Shown here: piece by piece, positions 23,990 through 35,695 of the stretch | Position numbering within the stretch: the first letter of the stretch is position 1 | Layout of the letters: each line of letters starts with the position of its first letter | Assembly (NCBI GenBank): GCA_030549495.1 | Contig: JAUIRK010000292.1 | Span: 434,001-498,000 of the forward strand | Length of the DNA: 64,000 nt | Direction of reading: 5' to 3' | Source of the DNA: Nectonema munidae | Lineage: Eukaryota; Nematomorpha; Nectonematoida; Nectonematidae | Notes under the pieces: model-generated | Told to the model about the DNA's origin: nothing | Databases searched by the model: none | What the model saw: only the letters and a program-made list of their open reading frames with translations | Translations under genes and position numbers: made by a program

Positions 23990-24197
23990 ATACTAACTAT
24001 ATGTGAGTACTATTTACTAATAAGGATTGGTAAACATTACTAATTAAGCTGTTATATTTATGTACTAACTAAGTTAGTAAAATTTACTAATATTTTTTAT
24101 GATAGATTGGTAAATAATACTAATTAAATTAGTGGATTTAGGTACAGTAAAACCCACTAATTAAGTTAGTAATATTTACTAATTATTTTTTTCAGTG
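23990..24197. repeat. Subterminal repeats and candidate CACTG end of the two-gene element
   Basis: At least five imperfect copies of TTACTAATTAAGTTAGTAA-like units stand before TTTTTTTCAGTG. In CACTA/EnSpm elements, subterminal repeats bind the element's own accessory protein; here that is inference. Confidence 0.5.
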
Positions 24198-25129
24198 ATC
24201 TGTTTTGGATACTAGTTATTATGGATACTAGCTACTTTAGAACTACTTGTTTTGGGTTTCACCCATCAAATCAAAGCATTTTTATGGGCTTTCACAGTGC
24301 ATTGCTTATATTATAAGTAGTTGAGAAATAACACCTTACTGTTTTTTAGCCTAGAGTATTATTTATATTTATAGCCACAATGTGCGATGAAGAAATCACA
24401 CGTCAATGCTATCCCACATCGAAATTAAAATAGAAAATTTCAAATGTTTGATCATCGTGGGGAAAGTTTTTCTGATAAAGGAAGTTGACGATCTCTTGCA
24501 ACAGGTTGCATGCATGCAACATCATGGCGGTTTGACTCAGCCAGCCGACCTCATAGAAGTAAAACAGGTCCTTCTAATACACGTTTACCTCGTAACTGTA
24601 GTTCGCGGTCGTTGAGTCTACGAGAGAGGAGAGAGTTGACTACCTTCACTACTACAGTCATGACTGTCAATAGGTAGACTTTGCTCTGAGGGACTCCTAG
24701 TGGATGATTAAAGGGACCTTGTGGATTAGCTGAGTGTGTCTAGCGGCGTCACAGTAGCGTAATAGACAGGTAACTCTCTTCATTTGTCACACACACGCAC
24801 ACACATACACAAACAAGAAAGGAGAAGCATAAGGAGTGCTGCTCCACACACTAAAGTACGGCTTTAAGGATTTCTCGCCTAGTGGTGGTGCAACGCATTC
24901 AGAGAAGCTGAAGGAATTCTTCTCACACCTGGACGTCAGCAGAGACCCCACAGAAGAAAACTGACAATTGGGCCCTGCCAGTGAGATCGGTGCACTCGTC
25001 TCGTCAATAGATATGTAGAAGGCAACGATAGTTGAGCAGTGTGTCTTCATTGAGTCGCACATGTTTTGATGCTCACGCTCTCAAATCGAGAACGGTGTTT
25101 TGCAACGAGATACTCTTTGATTAAAAGAG
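24198..25129. other. No gene recognised; mixed-composition DNA
   Basis: Less AT-rich than its surroundings, with a CA microsatellite at 24787-24815. Minus-strand frame 25062-24787 resembles nothing I know. Sequence of similar composition resumes at 26014-26370, so one older sequence may have been split by the element at 25130-26013. Confidence 0.35.
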
Positions 25130-26013
25130 TTGGGAAAATAACGACATCTTCGTTGAATTTTCGTTATCGTTACCGCTTTCGTTAAACAGATAACGACAAC
25201 GAAGTAAAATATTTTGAAATTAACGCTAAAGATAACGACGATATATTTTTACGTTGATTTCATTAATTTTTTGTTATATATATTTTTTCACATGCACTGT
25301 TATAAAAGAGTATTAAAATCAAGACAGGAGATATATTTATTCATAACTTCTATACTTCTGCAATAATTATCAACTTTTTCTTGTTTTTAAATTACAAATT
25401 TAATGTATAATTTGACTCAAGCATTCATCATTTCAAAGTCATAGTAACAAAAATCCAAGATCTTCATCGGCAGTAACACTGAAAAGGCACTTCTACACAA
25501 TCGACTTTCATAGGGTCGAATCTGGAAATAATCCACTACGATGTCAAATTTGATATTCAAATCCGCATCTGCGGATACAAAAATTTTCACATCCGATACA
25601 TCTCTAGTGTATTTATGAAATATTTCAATATTTGTTTCAAAATTTGATAAATTTATTTTTATTTATATCCTGACTTTCTGTCAATTTTGATTTAATAAAA
25701 TGAAATACTTTGGAGTTTTTTGTTATTTTAATCTTTCATTTGAAGCCATTTCAGCAATTATATGGGATATTTCAAAATTACAAAAACTTCACACAATTTT
25801 GTATTTGAAATTTAATACTCTATTTATTATTTTCTCAAAATAGTTACACATTTTTTACTAAATATTTAACGAAAGGTAATGAAACTTTTTATGTAGGTAA
25901 CGATAGCGAAAAACTACCAAAAAATGTTCTAATTACGATAACGATAACCAAGCACTTTTTTGTTCAAAGTAACGATGACTATAACGAAGTTATTTTTGTA
26001 GTAATGATCCCAA
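25130..26013. mobile_element. Non-autonomous inverted-repeat element rich in TCGTTA motifs
   Basis: The left end TTGGGAAAATAACGAC and the reverse complement of the right end TTGGGATCATTACTAC are similar, and both end regions are packed with ACGATAACGA/TCGTTATCGTTA motifs for about 120 bp. The middle contains AAATCCGCATCTGCGGATAC, a palindromic motif. No coding capacity. Superfamily not assigned (hAT-like by appearance); a target duplication was not evident. Confidence 0.5.
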
Positions 26014-27289
26014 GTTTATTGATGAAGTAGCGATCGATGAGCGAAAGACCGCATAAACGAGCCGCCACCTTGTCAGCTTAATCAAAAGTTTGCTTTGGGA
26101 AAGCTAAATTGTATTCTGCCGCCCACCTATCAGCCAAAGCAGTGAAACAAAGTTTGATGATCGATCTTCTGTTTGACAGTCAGCGCGCAGGTTGTACTTT
26201 TTCAAGAAAGGCATCGTCTTCAAACATGTTAGGCACTGGGCATGTCTAACACACTAGATGAAAAGTACTTTTCCCATTCTGGTCCGACTCTTCAACTCCA
26301 CTCTACTCTTCTTAACATGCAGGATCGCAGACATGATCCGAGAAAGCTAAGCAGAACGGAAATGAGGTTTAAATTTAAAATTAAATAAATCAATCAAGTT
26401 AAGTCTTCAAATATAGTGAATGATACACACATTGAGAATGATATTTTCCATGAATGAAAATTGATTAAAGTTAAAAAGAATTTTACTGTATTTTATATCG
26501 CAAGAACTGCAAGTTACTTTTATAAAGTCTGACGAGCAGTGCTTTTTCTAAATCGGCGATACAATCATCAGTGATAGAAAAAATTTTATCGTCAATCGAC
26601 CATTGATGCTGTTTTAAATTTTAGTGATATCACTGGTCAACAAGAATTTTGCTGATTTAGCAATTTTTGTTGATTTAGGGTAATTTGGGTCTGCTGAATT
26701 CAAATATCAAATTATTTTTGCCTAATCAGGTCAAATTTTTGAGATACGCTTTAATTTATTTTAAGTCTAGCCTCAAATATCTTTACGTAAATCAGTATAT
26801 TCATTAGTCTGATTTACTTTAAGTTTTATGGATGGTTATGAGTAATATTCAAGAAAAGTCTCATATTTATATAAAAATAATGTTCGAATACATTGAAGCT
26901 TTTGTTGTTTACCTCTGAAGCTTCAAGAAAGGAAGATGTATATATATATATATATGTAATAAGAAACGTTAAAATTTTGTATGAATAAATCATTATTTAA
27001 ATGAATTTCCTTTTATAAGATTTTCTAGAAAATTTAGCATTTATATCGTCTCAATAATCCAACAATAATATTTTTCCCTATTGATATTGACAATGACTGA
27101 ATCTAAACTAAAATTTTTTTACTCATAATTAGAAAATTTAAGTCTCTTAGGTTTCAATATGAATTAATAAAATTCTAATTCGTTTCAAATATTATTTTTG
27201 ACTTATCAAAATAAAACCTACCTTCAATTTACATAAAGTCACACATAACAAGAAACTGAAATTTTTTTATACCAATTCTAATTAACTTC
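26014..27289. other. No gene seen
   Basis: Holds a (TA)n microsatellite at about 26938-26957 and otherwise AT-rich DNA. Confidence 0.4.
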
Positions 27290-29050
27290 TTCCCAAAATG
27301 ACAGAACTTTTTCTATTCATAGAAACTTTTCATTCAGATTTAATTCTCATTACTCAAGTTCTTCCGAAAAACCCAGGCAAATTTCCTTTGTATTCAAGTA
27401 ATTTCTTTCTCCAAAACCTTTATATATATACCAACTTTAATAACGATTCAAATAACTCTCCACTAAACGAAGTATTATTGCTTACCATAGACCATTTTTA
27501 AATGTCCAAAGTTTATCTCCTTTAACACCTGATTTTATTGAATACCTTGCTTTAAAAATCTTGCTTCATCTGCAGAAGCCCTTCAACATTCCACTCTACA
27601 CAAGAATTACTTCAACTTTTCTTGTGTTTTCTTAATCAGTTTCCAAAGTTTTGTAGGATATTTATTGGCGACTACAACTATCCTTCAATATGCTGGAATC
27701 TACAAAAAATTTTACATTCTAAAGTAAATTCTGCAGGAAAGATGTTTTTTGAATTTTTGGTTTCTAATAGCCTATTTCAAATCATAAAGGATACTACAAG
27801 AATTAACTACTCCGGTAGAGAAAGTGTCTTAGATCTATTAATAACGGACTCTCCCACCGGGGATCGTGTATCCTATCTTACTGCACTTAGTGGTAGCGAC
27901 CATTACCCACTAACGTTTGAAATTATCTCCAAAACTGAAATCATTTCTTCGGTTGCAAAGAAACTCAACATACGTAAAACTACGTTAATATGAAAAGAGA
28001 GTTATCATTCGTCGATGGGATTCCCACAATAATAGTTTTATGGATTCTATATATTTTCTATGGACATTCTGAATCAAACAATTGCACAAAACATCCCTTT
28101 GCAAACACAGGAAGAAACGCAGCCTATACCTGAATACGTTACTCTATCTTTATATAAAAAAAGTGTAGTCTATATAAAAAGTATAGAGATCTTATTTTAT
28201 GGTCTGAATTTAGGAGAACCCCAAATCCATTAAGATTTGAGACAAGAAAAGCAAAAAGGTCCTTTGAAAAAGATATTTCGTTTAACATAAAGAACAAACC
28301 TAAGAGGTTCTGGAGCTACTTGAATTCACTTAAGAACAAAAACTTCAATTACTGTCTCTTAACAGACCTTACCTGGAATTTAATAGAAACTAATACCGAA
28401 AAAGCTGAAATTTTTAAGCATTATTTTTCAACCGTCTGTTCAAGCACCACAAGTCCTAATGATATTGCCACCATATTAAAAAAGAGTTTAACTGTTGACG
28501 TTCTTTACTTTGATTTTAGTAAAGCTTTTGATAAAGTACCCCACAACTATTTACTCAAAAAACTAGAAGCGTATGGCATAAATACTAAAGTTTTAAAATG
28601 AATTGAATTTTTTTTAAAGAATAGAACACAACAAGATTCTGTCAATGGACAGCTATCAAGTTTAACCGATGTAACAAGTGGTGTTATCCAAGGATCTTTG
28701 TTATTCAATTTACACATAAACGGCTTAAAAGTTCAAAGATTTATAACCAAAAAATAAAAAGCACTTGAAAATCTAGATTATAAGGAAAGACTACATAAAT
28801 TACCTCTGCCATCTTTAACATACAGGTACAAACAACGAATGATAAGATCACGGTATTCAATATAAACAACAAATGCATGGACGTAAACTCTACCGTTTTA
28901 CCTGCTTTTTCTCTGAGAAATTCAAGAAACCATGGAAAAAAATTTATGAAAAGGAGATGAACAAAACGTTTTCTCAAGGCCTCATTTTCGAATAGAATTA
29001 TAAACAATCTTCAAATCCTCCTTCATTTTTATTGGAAAGACATGATTTTT
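27290..29050 (+). pseudogene. CR1-type LINE ORF2 remnant
   Basis: Pieces run in the order of a CR1-like ORF2. Endonuclease (27650-27960): FIGDYNYPSICWN, then LFQIIKDTTR, VLDLLITDSP and GSDHYPLTF, the C-terminal endonuclease block. Linker (28300-28490): FWSYLNSLKNK and HYFSTVCSS. Reverse transcriptase (28490-28740): VDVLYFDFSKAFDKVPHN with the first catalytic Asp, then NGQLSSLTDVTSGVIQGSLL; the part before it and the FADD block are deleted. C-terminal end (28765-29030): NLDYKERLHKLPLPSLTYR and SFSNRIINN, as in CR1. Many breaks make it old and dead. Confidence 0.85.
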
Positions 29051-29552
29051 ACTTTTGATTAATCGAACTCCTTACTTTATGTTTTCTATTTAATTTAAAT
29101 TTTCAACAGTTCATCTTTTTTCAATCAATGAAAACATCATTGATTGAAAGTAAGTGGATTTGAAAGGATCGGTGTATTAGTCTACTCAATTAATGTCGCC
29201 AACAATTTCTGTCTTTATTAATTCTATTTATCGACTCAAAAACACTGATGAAGGTTTTTTATTTTATATATTTTTTGATAAATGAATATTGTTATTCAAT
29301 GATCTATGCTGAATATTAAAAGTTTTTGCTGTACTGAGTCCGCAAAATCCATCAGAAGAATGACTGTTTGGAAAACTTTCACAATGATTGAAAAATCTTA
29401 TAAATTGACGTTTCTCCACACTTTAAATTTTGAGGGTGAAGAATTGAGAAAAGTTTTTTTGGAACATTTTGTTAACATATCCTTATGCAGCAGTTTCCCA
29501 GTATTTGGAGTCACAGCCTTCTTCGTGTAAAGCGTGGAAAATTTGTTAAGAA
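29051..29552. other. Between two LINEs; no gene seen
   Basis: AT-rich. A frame at 29306-29530 (+) has no recognisable relatives. Confidence 0.35.
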
Positions 29553-30291
29553 ATAATTAATTAATTAATTAAGTTGTTTGTGGCGTTCGCACCCATCCTT
29601 TCGGATATCGTGGCCCGCCCGGAATGCTGAGTCCAAGTCTACCTGGACTTTCCATCTCACTAAACGCATACCGGCCCTTGTTACAAAAGAATAGCTATAC
29701 CTTGTTATATATATTATTTTACAAGAATTTATGTTACAATATATAAATACATCTGAGTGAACGATACTATCCTAACACGAACGCTCCTAATTTGGGAAAC
29801 AAACTTATTGTCTAGTGATAGCTTAATTACTAACCACGTAGAATCGGGTCGCTAGAACACTACCTAACCGTAAAAACCTTTGAATTCTTCAGAGGAAGAA
29901 AACCAGGGTAAAAAACCGGCACGACGGAATGTATCTTGTTCCTAAATAAAAGAATATGATTATAAAAGGTATATGCTACAAAAATAGAAGCGTTAGAAGG
30001 CATGCAATATCTTATATATTATTAATAAATAATATTTGATACATGTTATAGCGGTTAAGAAATGAATACATAATTTAGGGCATGCTAGGCTAGGAACAAT
30101 CTACCCCTGGAATTTGACTCTATCCCTAAATGTTGTCCCTAGGATATATGTTTTAAAATTGGAATGTTTAAACGGTCCTACAAGCGGACTCCTATAGAGG
30201 CCAGATTACGGACTATGCCTAACCAAGCTCGTAACATGAAACTGTTTTGGGACTTATACCTTGTGCCAATCCTAAATTAAAGTAGGCGGAT

Positions 30292-33018
30292 CTAGAACTC
30301 AGAAAAAAACAGAACTATATCGCAGAACGCAGAATTCCCTATTGCTTGGGGGCTATTGTATATGGGTAGTAACCTAGGATAATTTTTCTCTTTTTTTTTA
30401 GCATATACACCCAAGAACGCTTCAGCCTTGGTTTGCATGAGCTCCCAAGCTTGACATAATTGTGGGCAATGCTTGTGTGTCCTTAATTTTTCGAAAAACT
30501 TTTTATTTAATTTCTCCAACCTTTTCTGGAACCAAGAAAAGGAGGTCCGGCTATGAGCAATAGTGAAAGGGTTGCCATAAACAGTCCTAAAAAGTTTATA
30601 CACGAGGTCATCTATTTTGTTGGTCCAAGTTGAGGGAAGGCATCCCAAAATGGAGTTTCCATAAGTCAATTTCGGCATTGTTAGGATTTTAATGACCTTG
30701 CCTACCACAGTGGAATTGACCCAAGGTCTTTAAGACATCCATATAGCGCTAGATCCTTCTTCCCTTTTTTTTTTATCTTTTCGTGAGCTTCACGATGAAA
30801 ACTAAATCCTGCATCCCAATTGATTCCTAGATATTTTAGGTGGCGAACTCGGGGAATATTCCCTATAGTTGGCGGGTTATTTTTGGGACAATTAGCGCCA
30901 AAGATGATGAACTTGCATTTAGAGTAATTCACCTTAAGGTTCCATCCAGTGAAATACCCCCCTAATATGGTATTTACGTCCGTAAGGTGTTTGCAGATAC
31001 GCGGAACACGTTTAGCGGAGTAATATACACATATGTCGTCTGCGAAACTAATTATCCTAGCATAGATTGACTTATTGAAAGAGTCCCTAATATCAGATAA
31101 GTAGATGTTGAACAGAAGAAGGCTTAGAGGTGAATCTTGGGGGACCCCGCGGCCTAGGCTTATTCTCCTTGAAAATTTGTTATTTAATCTGATCTGGAAT
31201 GAGCGTCGAGAAAGGAAACTGTGAACTACCTTGAAGATACATGATGGGACAAACATGCTACTAAGTTTGAACAGCAAACCCTCATGCCAGACCGTATCAA
31301 AAGCCTTCTCCAGGTCGTAAGATATCATCCCTACGTAGAGGCCATCATTTAAGCTTTTAGAAACATCATGATGCAAGGTAAGCAGAGCATGATTTGTTGA
31401 TAAACCTTTTTTAAATACAAAGTGTTCTTCAGGGATAATCGCATGTTCCTTGCACCAAGCATCGAGTACTCCAAAAATTAATTTGTCATACACTTTGCTC
31501 AGGCAAGGGAGAAGACTGATAGGCCGTAGGTCACTCGGTTTGCCGCTCTTCTTGCCAGCCTTTGGCACACAAATAAGTATAGCCCTTTTATAGCAGTCTG
31601 GGTAAAACCCATCTTTTATAAAAGAGTTATATATTGCCAGCAAGACGTCCCTAAACCTAGGGAGAAGATTTTTGATGAATAGATTACTAACTTCATCCCA
31701 TCCCGCCGCTTTCCTAGCTTTAAGCTTTTTAATGATTTGAATCAGGTCCTCTAGGATGAAGTTAGTGTCGTTCGTCGCAGGTAAACGCCTAAAAAACTCA
31801 ATTTCAGAATTAAAATTTTTCGGACCTGGATTTGTCCTATACACATCTTCGTAATAATCAGCAAGCAGTGCACATTTATCTTCCGCCTCAATGGCTGTTC
31901 GGTTATTCCAAATGACCGACGTTGGACCTTTGCAGCCAGGCTTCAGCCCTCTAACCAGGTTCCAGAACTTCGAAGAGCCCTGTAGCAGGTTAGAGGCTTT
32001 TGTGATGCTTGTAACTTTCCTAGGTGTGGTTTCGCCGAGCTTTTTCCTAATGAGTTTTTGTAATCGATTGATGAGATTCTTTGTCTCGGCGTCCCTAGTG
32101 TGAATATATTTTCTAGAGAGCTCGTTTTTCTTTGATGAGTAATAGGACATTCTTCGGAATTGGATTTTCGTATTTTCTAACCTCCTTCAAGGGAACTGCC
32201 TCTTGTGACGCAGAGAGAATAGCATCGTTAACACAATCCGCCAGTTCCTCAGGAGGTTTTACTCCTATGCACATCATGACCCACGCGGCTGAATCATTTA
32301 GTAGCGATCTAAACCTATCCCATTTGGCTTGGCTGAAGACCCACCTCTTCACTAAATTTCTCTTGTTAGCCGTGAATTGTGGATCTAAAGAAACTGTGAC
32401 CAACAAGGGCTTGTGGACAGATACACAGCAGTCCTGGATAACCACTATTGAGGCTAGAAGTGGTCTTAGATTAAAAGACATGATTGCAAGGTCTAACACA
32501 TTCTTATCACGAGTCGGTGTTGGATCTTTAGCGATAAACGCATACGAATCCTCTACCAACTTGAGTAAGTCGGTGCCAGCCGCGCTATTGGTTTTACTGA
32601 ACGGCCTAGTGTGGTGAGCGTTTAGGTCACCTAGTAGTTGCACCTTATCGGAGGAGCGAAGTTATCTTTCAATAAATTCGTAGTCCAACAGAGGGTTACT
32701 AGGCGGGTTGTAACAGCCCAATACAACTAAATGTCCAGCTCTACCAAGATCAAGCTTCAGAGCCATTGAGTCCCCAGAGTCACTTATTGTGAAGCTGGAA
32801 ACCTTTAACCCCTCTCGCACACCCATTGCTAGACCTCGCGAGTGGCTTGTTCCAGGATGCACAAATGTCCTATATCCGAGGATGCGGATGGAATACTTGG
32901 CTTGAGATTTGACTTCGTTCAGAGAGAAGACGTCTATGCTATGTTCGGCCAGAAGCTCAATTAGAGCGCTACGTTTCTTAGCCAAGCCATTAATGTTGAA
33001 ATGCAAAAATTTGAGCAT
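30292..33018 (-). CDS. Jockey-type LINE ORF2: endonuclease and reverse transcriptase, frameshifted
   Basis: Nicks target DNA and copies the LINE RNA onto it. Endonuclease (33018-32113): LKFLHFNINGLAKKRSALIE, then FSLNEVKS (catalytic Glu), and after a frame break LLGDLNAHH and VLDLAIMSF; relatives carry SDH where this copy has VHKPL. Reverse transcriptase (32150-30702): AGWDEVSN, RPISLLPCLSKVYDKLI, SYDLEKAFDTVWHEGL (first Asp), GVPQDSPLSLLLFNIYLSDI (usual GVPQGSPLSP) and ISFADDICVY with the catalytic DD. The C-terminal part (30708-30292) includes LTYGNSILGC. At least three frame changes (near 32650, 32130 and 30705) split the frame, so this copy is dead but not old. Confidence 0.92.
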
Positions 33019-33082
33019 GAAAGATTGACACTACACTATCCTAATTACTGGCACTCTAGCAGAAGATCTGCAGCCACTGCGC

Positions 33083-34306
33083 TCACCATTTTTCCAGTTG
33101 TTCTTTGAACACTGGGGATTTAAAAATGGAAAGCGCTATTTTCATAAAGGCTTCCTCAGAGAAGGAAGGTTCATTTGATAATGGTGCCTTAGGTAAGATA
33201 GGGCTGGTCACTGCTTGGCAATAAGATGACTCCGCTAATACTGTTTTTGGAATGTATGGCTTGGGCTTGTTTACCTGCACAGGTTTAGCCTTGGTAGTTT
33301 GTTGCTTCGGATTTACCTGGGATTTTTTTTGAGGCGTCTTTGTGTTGAAGAGCTGCTATCTTTGTTGGACAGTTGTTAAATGCGGCGGAGTGTCCCTCGG
33401 CTCCGCAGAGATAGCATTTGCTTACCTTTGGAGTTTCCTTGCATGTGCGGCGGTCATGTTCCCCCCCCCCCCCCCCCCCCCCCCACATATTAAATAGCAT
33501 TCTTTGTTTTGGCATGCTGCTGACACGTGTCCTAATTTTTGGCACTTGTAACATTGTAGAGCTTTGGCTCTAGGACGAAATTCATGGCAACGAAATATTA
33601 GGCCAAGAATATTGAGTCCGTTTTTTCTCAGATTATCGACAGTTATCTTGCTGTCTAGGGTTACCTTTAAGCATGACCCCTTTTCCATGGATTTGAACAG
33701 AGGTTCTTCAGTACAAGTATACCCAAGAGATTTAATGGCATCAGAGACATCTGAAGCGTCTTGCATCGTCAGCCCCTTGATCACTATTGCACACGCATTT
33801 TCCTTTGGTACGTACCCCTTTACAAATGGCCATTTGGCGAAGGGTTGTAGGAGAGCGTCCTTGGACTCAACATCCTCGACCAAGACTTTAATAAGATTGA
33901 GTTTCCCCAGTTTGAACATATTTATAATTTTTACACTGGGTTTTTGTAAAATAATTTCTTTGTAAGTGGCCAGCTTACTACCAAGATTGGGTATGTTTTT
34001 TAAAAATACTGTGATAAATTTGAGCCTAGGTCTGACTGTTTCAGCAGCTGCCTTAACGACTTGGCGTATAGTGCGTCTTTTAACTATGGTAAACTCCCCA
34101 TCCGATTTGGAGTCTGAGGGGTGGTCTCTTTTGCTTTGAGTTTTCCTGGTCTCGGATTCGCACTCAGAGGAGCTCGAGTCGGACTTCACTGAGAGATTAT
34201 TACGAATTTGCGTAATAATCTCTTCATTCCTAACTATTATATTATTTTTATGAATATTACTTGCGTCTAGACCAGGATCTTGGCTAGACTTCTTTTTAAT
34301 CTTCAT
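33083..34306 (-). CDS. Jockey-type LINE ORF1: RRM-like and CCHC zinc knuckle protein
   Basis: ORF1 binds LINE RNA. From ATG 34306: a charged, serine-rich N-terminus (SDSSSSECESE), then RLKFITVFLKNIPNL and an RRM-like/PRE_C2HC-type region (CAIVIKGLTMQDASDVSDAI), then a first zinc knuckle CYKCQKLGHVSAAC. The second knuckle is interrupted by a 24-base G run (33461-33484 on the plus strand) that shifts the frame; beyond it CYLCGAEGHSAAFNNC gives a third. The end (33280-33083) includes VNKPKPYIPKTV and IFKSPVFKEQLEKW, again in another frame. The gap to ORF2 is 64 bases. Confidence 0.85.
33461..33484. repeat. 24-base poly-C run inside LINE ORF1
   Basis: An uninterrupted C run on the plus strand, where the coding strand should read a short CGG-type stretch between two zinc-knuckle cysteines. 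Probably replication slippage, or an assembly or sequencing error. Confidence 0.95.
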
Positions 34307-35109
34307 CTATGAGAGAATATGTGGATGAAGATGCTGTGTACTTGAGTGTAAGGAAATAGGAGCACAGGAGAGATGAGTGATGATAATATAGATGAGCAGT
34401 GAGAGAGATTAGCAGCGGTAAAGTTTGATGATGATGATGGTAATTACGATGGTGAAAGGCGAAAGCGCAAAACGAGGAAGTAGATGAAAAATAAAAAAGA
34501 TAAGAAATAAGTATGTGGTGAAGACATGTTGTCATTTGTTTGCTAAACAAAACGATAAAACATACGAAAAGCATTATACTGAGATTTTCGTTTTGTCGAG
34601 AAATATAAGTTAGAATATATCAAATGGGCAACAAACGAAGTTGGCGTAAGTAAAGCAAACTTTAATGCATCTAGTATTTTCATGCCAAAATCGAGCGAAA
34701 TCCAAATATCCTTCAGTTTAAAAACGACTTGATCGTTTTGACCTAAATCTAATTCATTGTATTCAAGTGAAAATCTTTATTTTGCTTTCGACTTTGAAGA
34801 GCGACTAAAAACTTAACCAAAAATTGTAATGAATCAAATTCTTCAAAGCAAATCAACACAGTAAATCCGTTATTGTTTAGTGCAGTGGTTTCCAACTTGG
34901 GCGTTAGCTACAAAGGTTTTTGAGCCCATTTGAAAAGAACTTGTCCAGAAATTTTGACGATTCATTGTGCCATTCATAAACAAAAATTCGTCGGTAAAAC
35001 GATGTCACCAAACCTTTTCTAATCTTTTCAAATTGTTATAAAAACCATTAATAAAATAAAGGCGAGCTCACTTAAAAGTTAGGCTTTTCAAAATCTTTGT
35101 AGGGAAAAT

Positions 35110-35690
35110 GAAGAAGAATTTTGCTCTCTTTTGATGAATACAGAATTGAGATGGCTCTCGATTTTTTGAACTTTATAAGAGCATTTTAGAATTTTTTGAA
35201 GATGAGGATAAGGAAACATATGATAACATATGTTCAATTAAAAACAATATTGATTATCTGGCAGATATTTTTGGAAAATTTAATGATGTTAATCTGAAAC
35301 TTCAAGGAAGATCTTGAAACATAATAAAAGCTAAGGGAATTATTGGTGGGTTCATCAACAAATTAGAGATATTCACTCCAAGTTTACGCCGCCATGACTT
35401 TCATCAATTTCCCAATCTTAATTTTATTTTTAAAGAAAGAATAAAAATTGATGATGTTATAAAAGTGTACATGGATCACATAAATTCATTAAAATCCGAG
35501 ATAGAGCAACGGTTCAAAGACTTGATTGATGTTCAAGTTCCTGAGTGGTATTTTGATCCTTTCAACTGTGTGTCAAAGAAATGAATTATAAAATTCAAGA
35601 AAAAGTGATTGAATTTCAAAATGACATTGAATCAAAAGCTTCATTCACTTTTTCAGGTATGAAAAATTCTGGTTAAAAGGCGATTTTTAG
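35110..35690 (+). pseudogene. hAT transposase remnant, left part (right part at 38700-38850)
   Basis: The left part reads FFELYKSILEFFEDE, NNIDYLADIFGKFNDVNLKL and, further on, INSLKSEIEQRFKDL and PEWYFDPF, then YEKFWLKG near 35658-35680 in a shifted frame. The right part, beyond the insertion, reads AFPSTYLVEMGFSAALKN and GDLRLKLTKISPNLNE, the C-terminal dimerisation block. Together these are consecutive parts of a SCAND3/ZBED-type hAT transposase. N-terminal finger and first catalytic region are missing; there are stops and frame changes. Confidence 0.85.
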
Positions 35691-35695
35691 AGTTT

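Larger units (their letters stand above)
16290..24197 (+). mobile_element. Two-gene EnSpm/CACTA-like element (copy 1), interrupted by a SINE and a piggyBac
   Basis: The unit holds a Tnp2-like transposase (16290-18415), then a PB1/SAMD3-like accessory gene (18492 to about 20100 and perhaps beyond the piggyBac). The piggyBac occupies 20226-23717. A candidate right end is CAGTG at 24193-24197 (reverse complement CACTGAAAAAAATAATTAG), preceded at 23990-24190 by tandem ACTAATTAAGTTAGTAA-like subterminal repeats. This matches the design of copy 2, whose end is CACTGTAAATAAATATG at 40014. No left CACTG end was found, so the left boundary is set at the coding start and the assignment to CACTA/EnSpm is tentative. 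Confidence 0.6.
29553..34600 (-). mobile_element. Jockey-type LINE, nearly full length
   Basis: Read on the minus strand it has a 5' part, ORF1 with zinc knuckles, ORF2 with endonuclease and reverse transcriptase, about 620 bp of 3' UTR, and a simple tail of TTAA units (29553-29572) instead of poly-A. The last 95 bases (29573-29666) recur as a 5'-truncated solo copy at 63331-63439, which supports the 3' boundary. The 5' boundary near 34600 is approximate. Confidence 0.85.

Noticed and set aside
24787-25062. 91-codon minus-strand frame in GC-richer DNA, considered as a fossil retroelement part
   Set aside because: No capsid, protease, polymerase or integrase motif and no terminal repeats could be seen; left unnamed.
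32132-32617. 161-codon plus-strand frame
   Set aside because: Shadow of LINE ORF2 endonuclease on the other strand.
33564-33965. 133-codon plus-strand frame
   Set aside because: Shadow of LINE ORF1 on the other strand.
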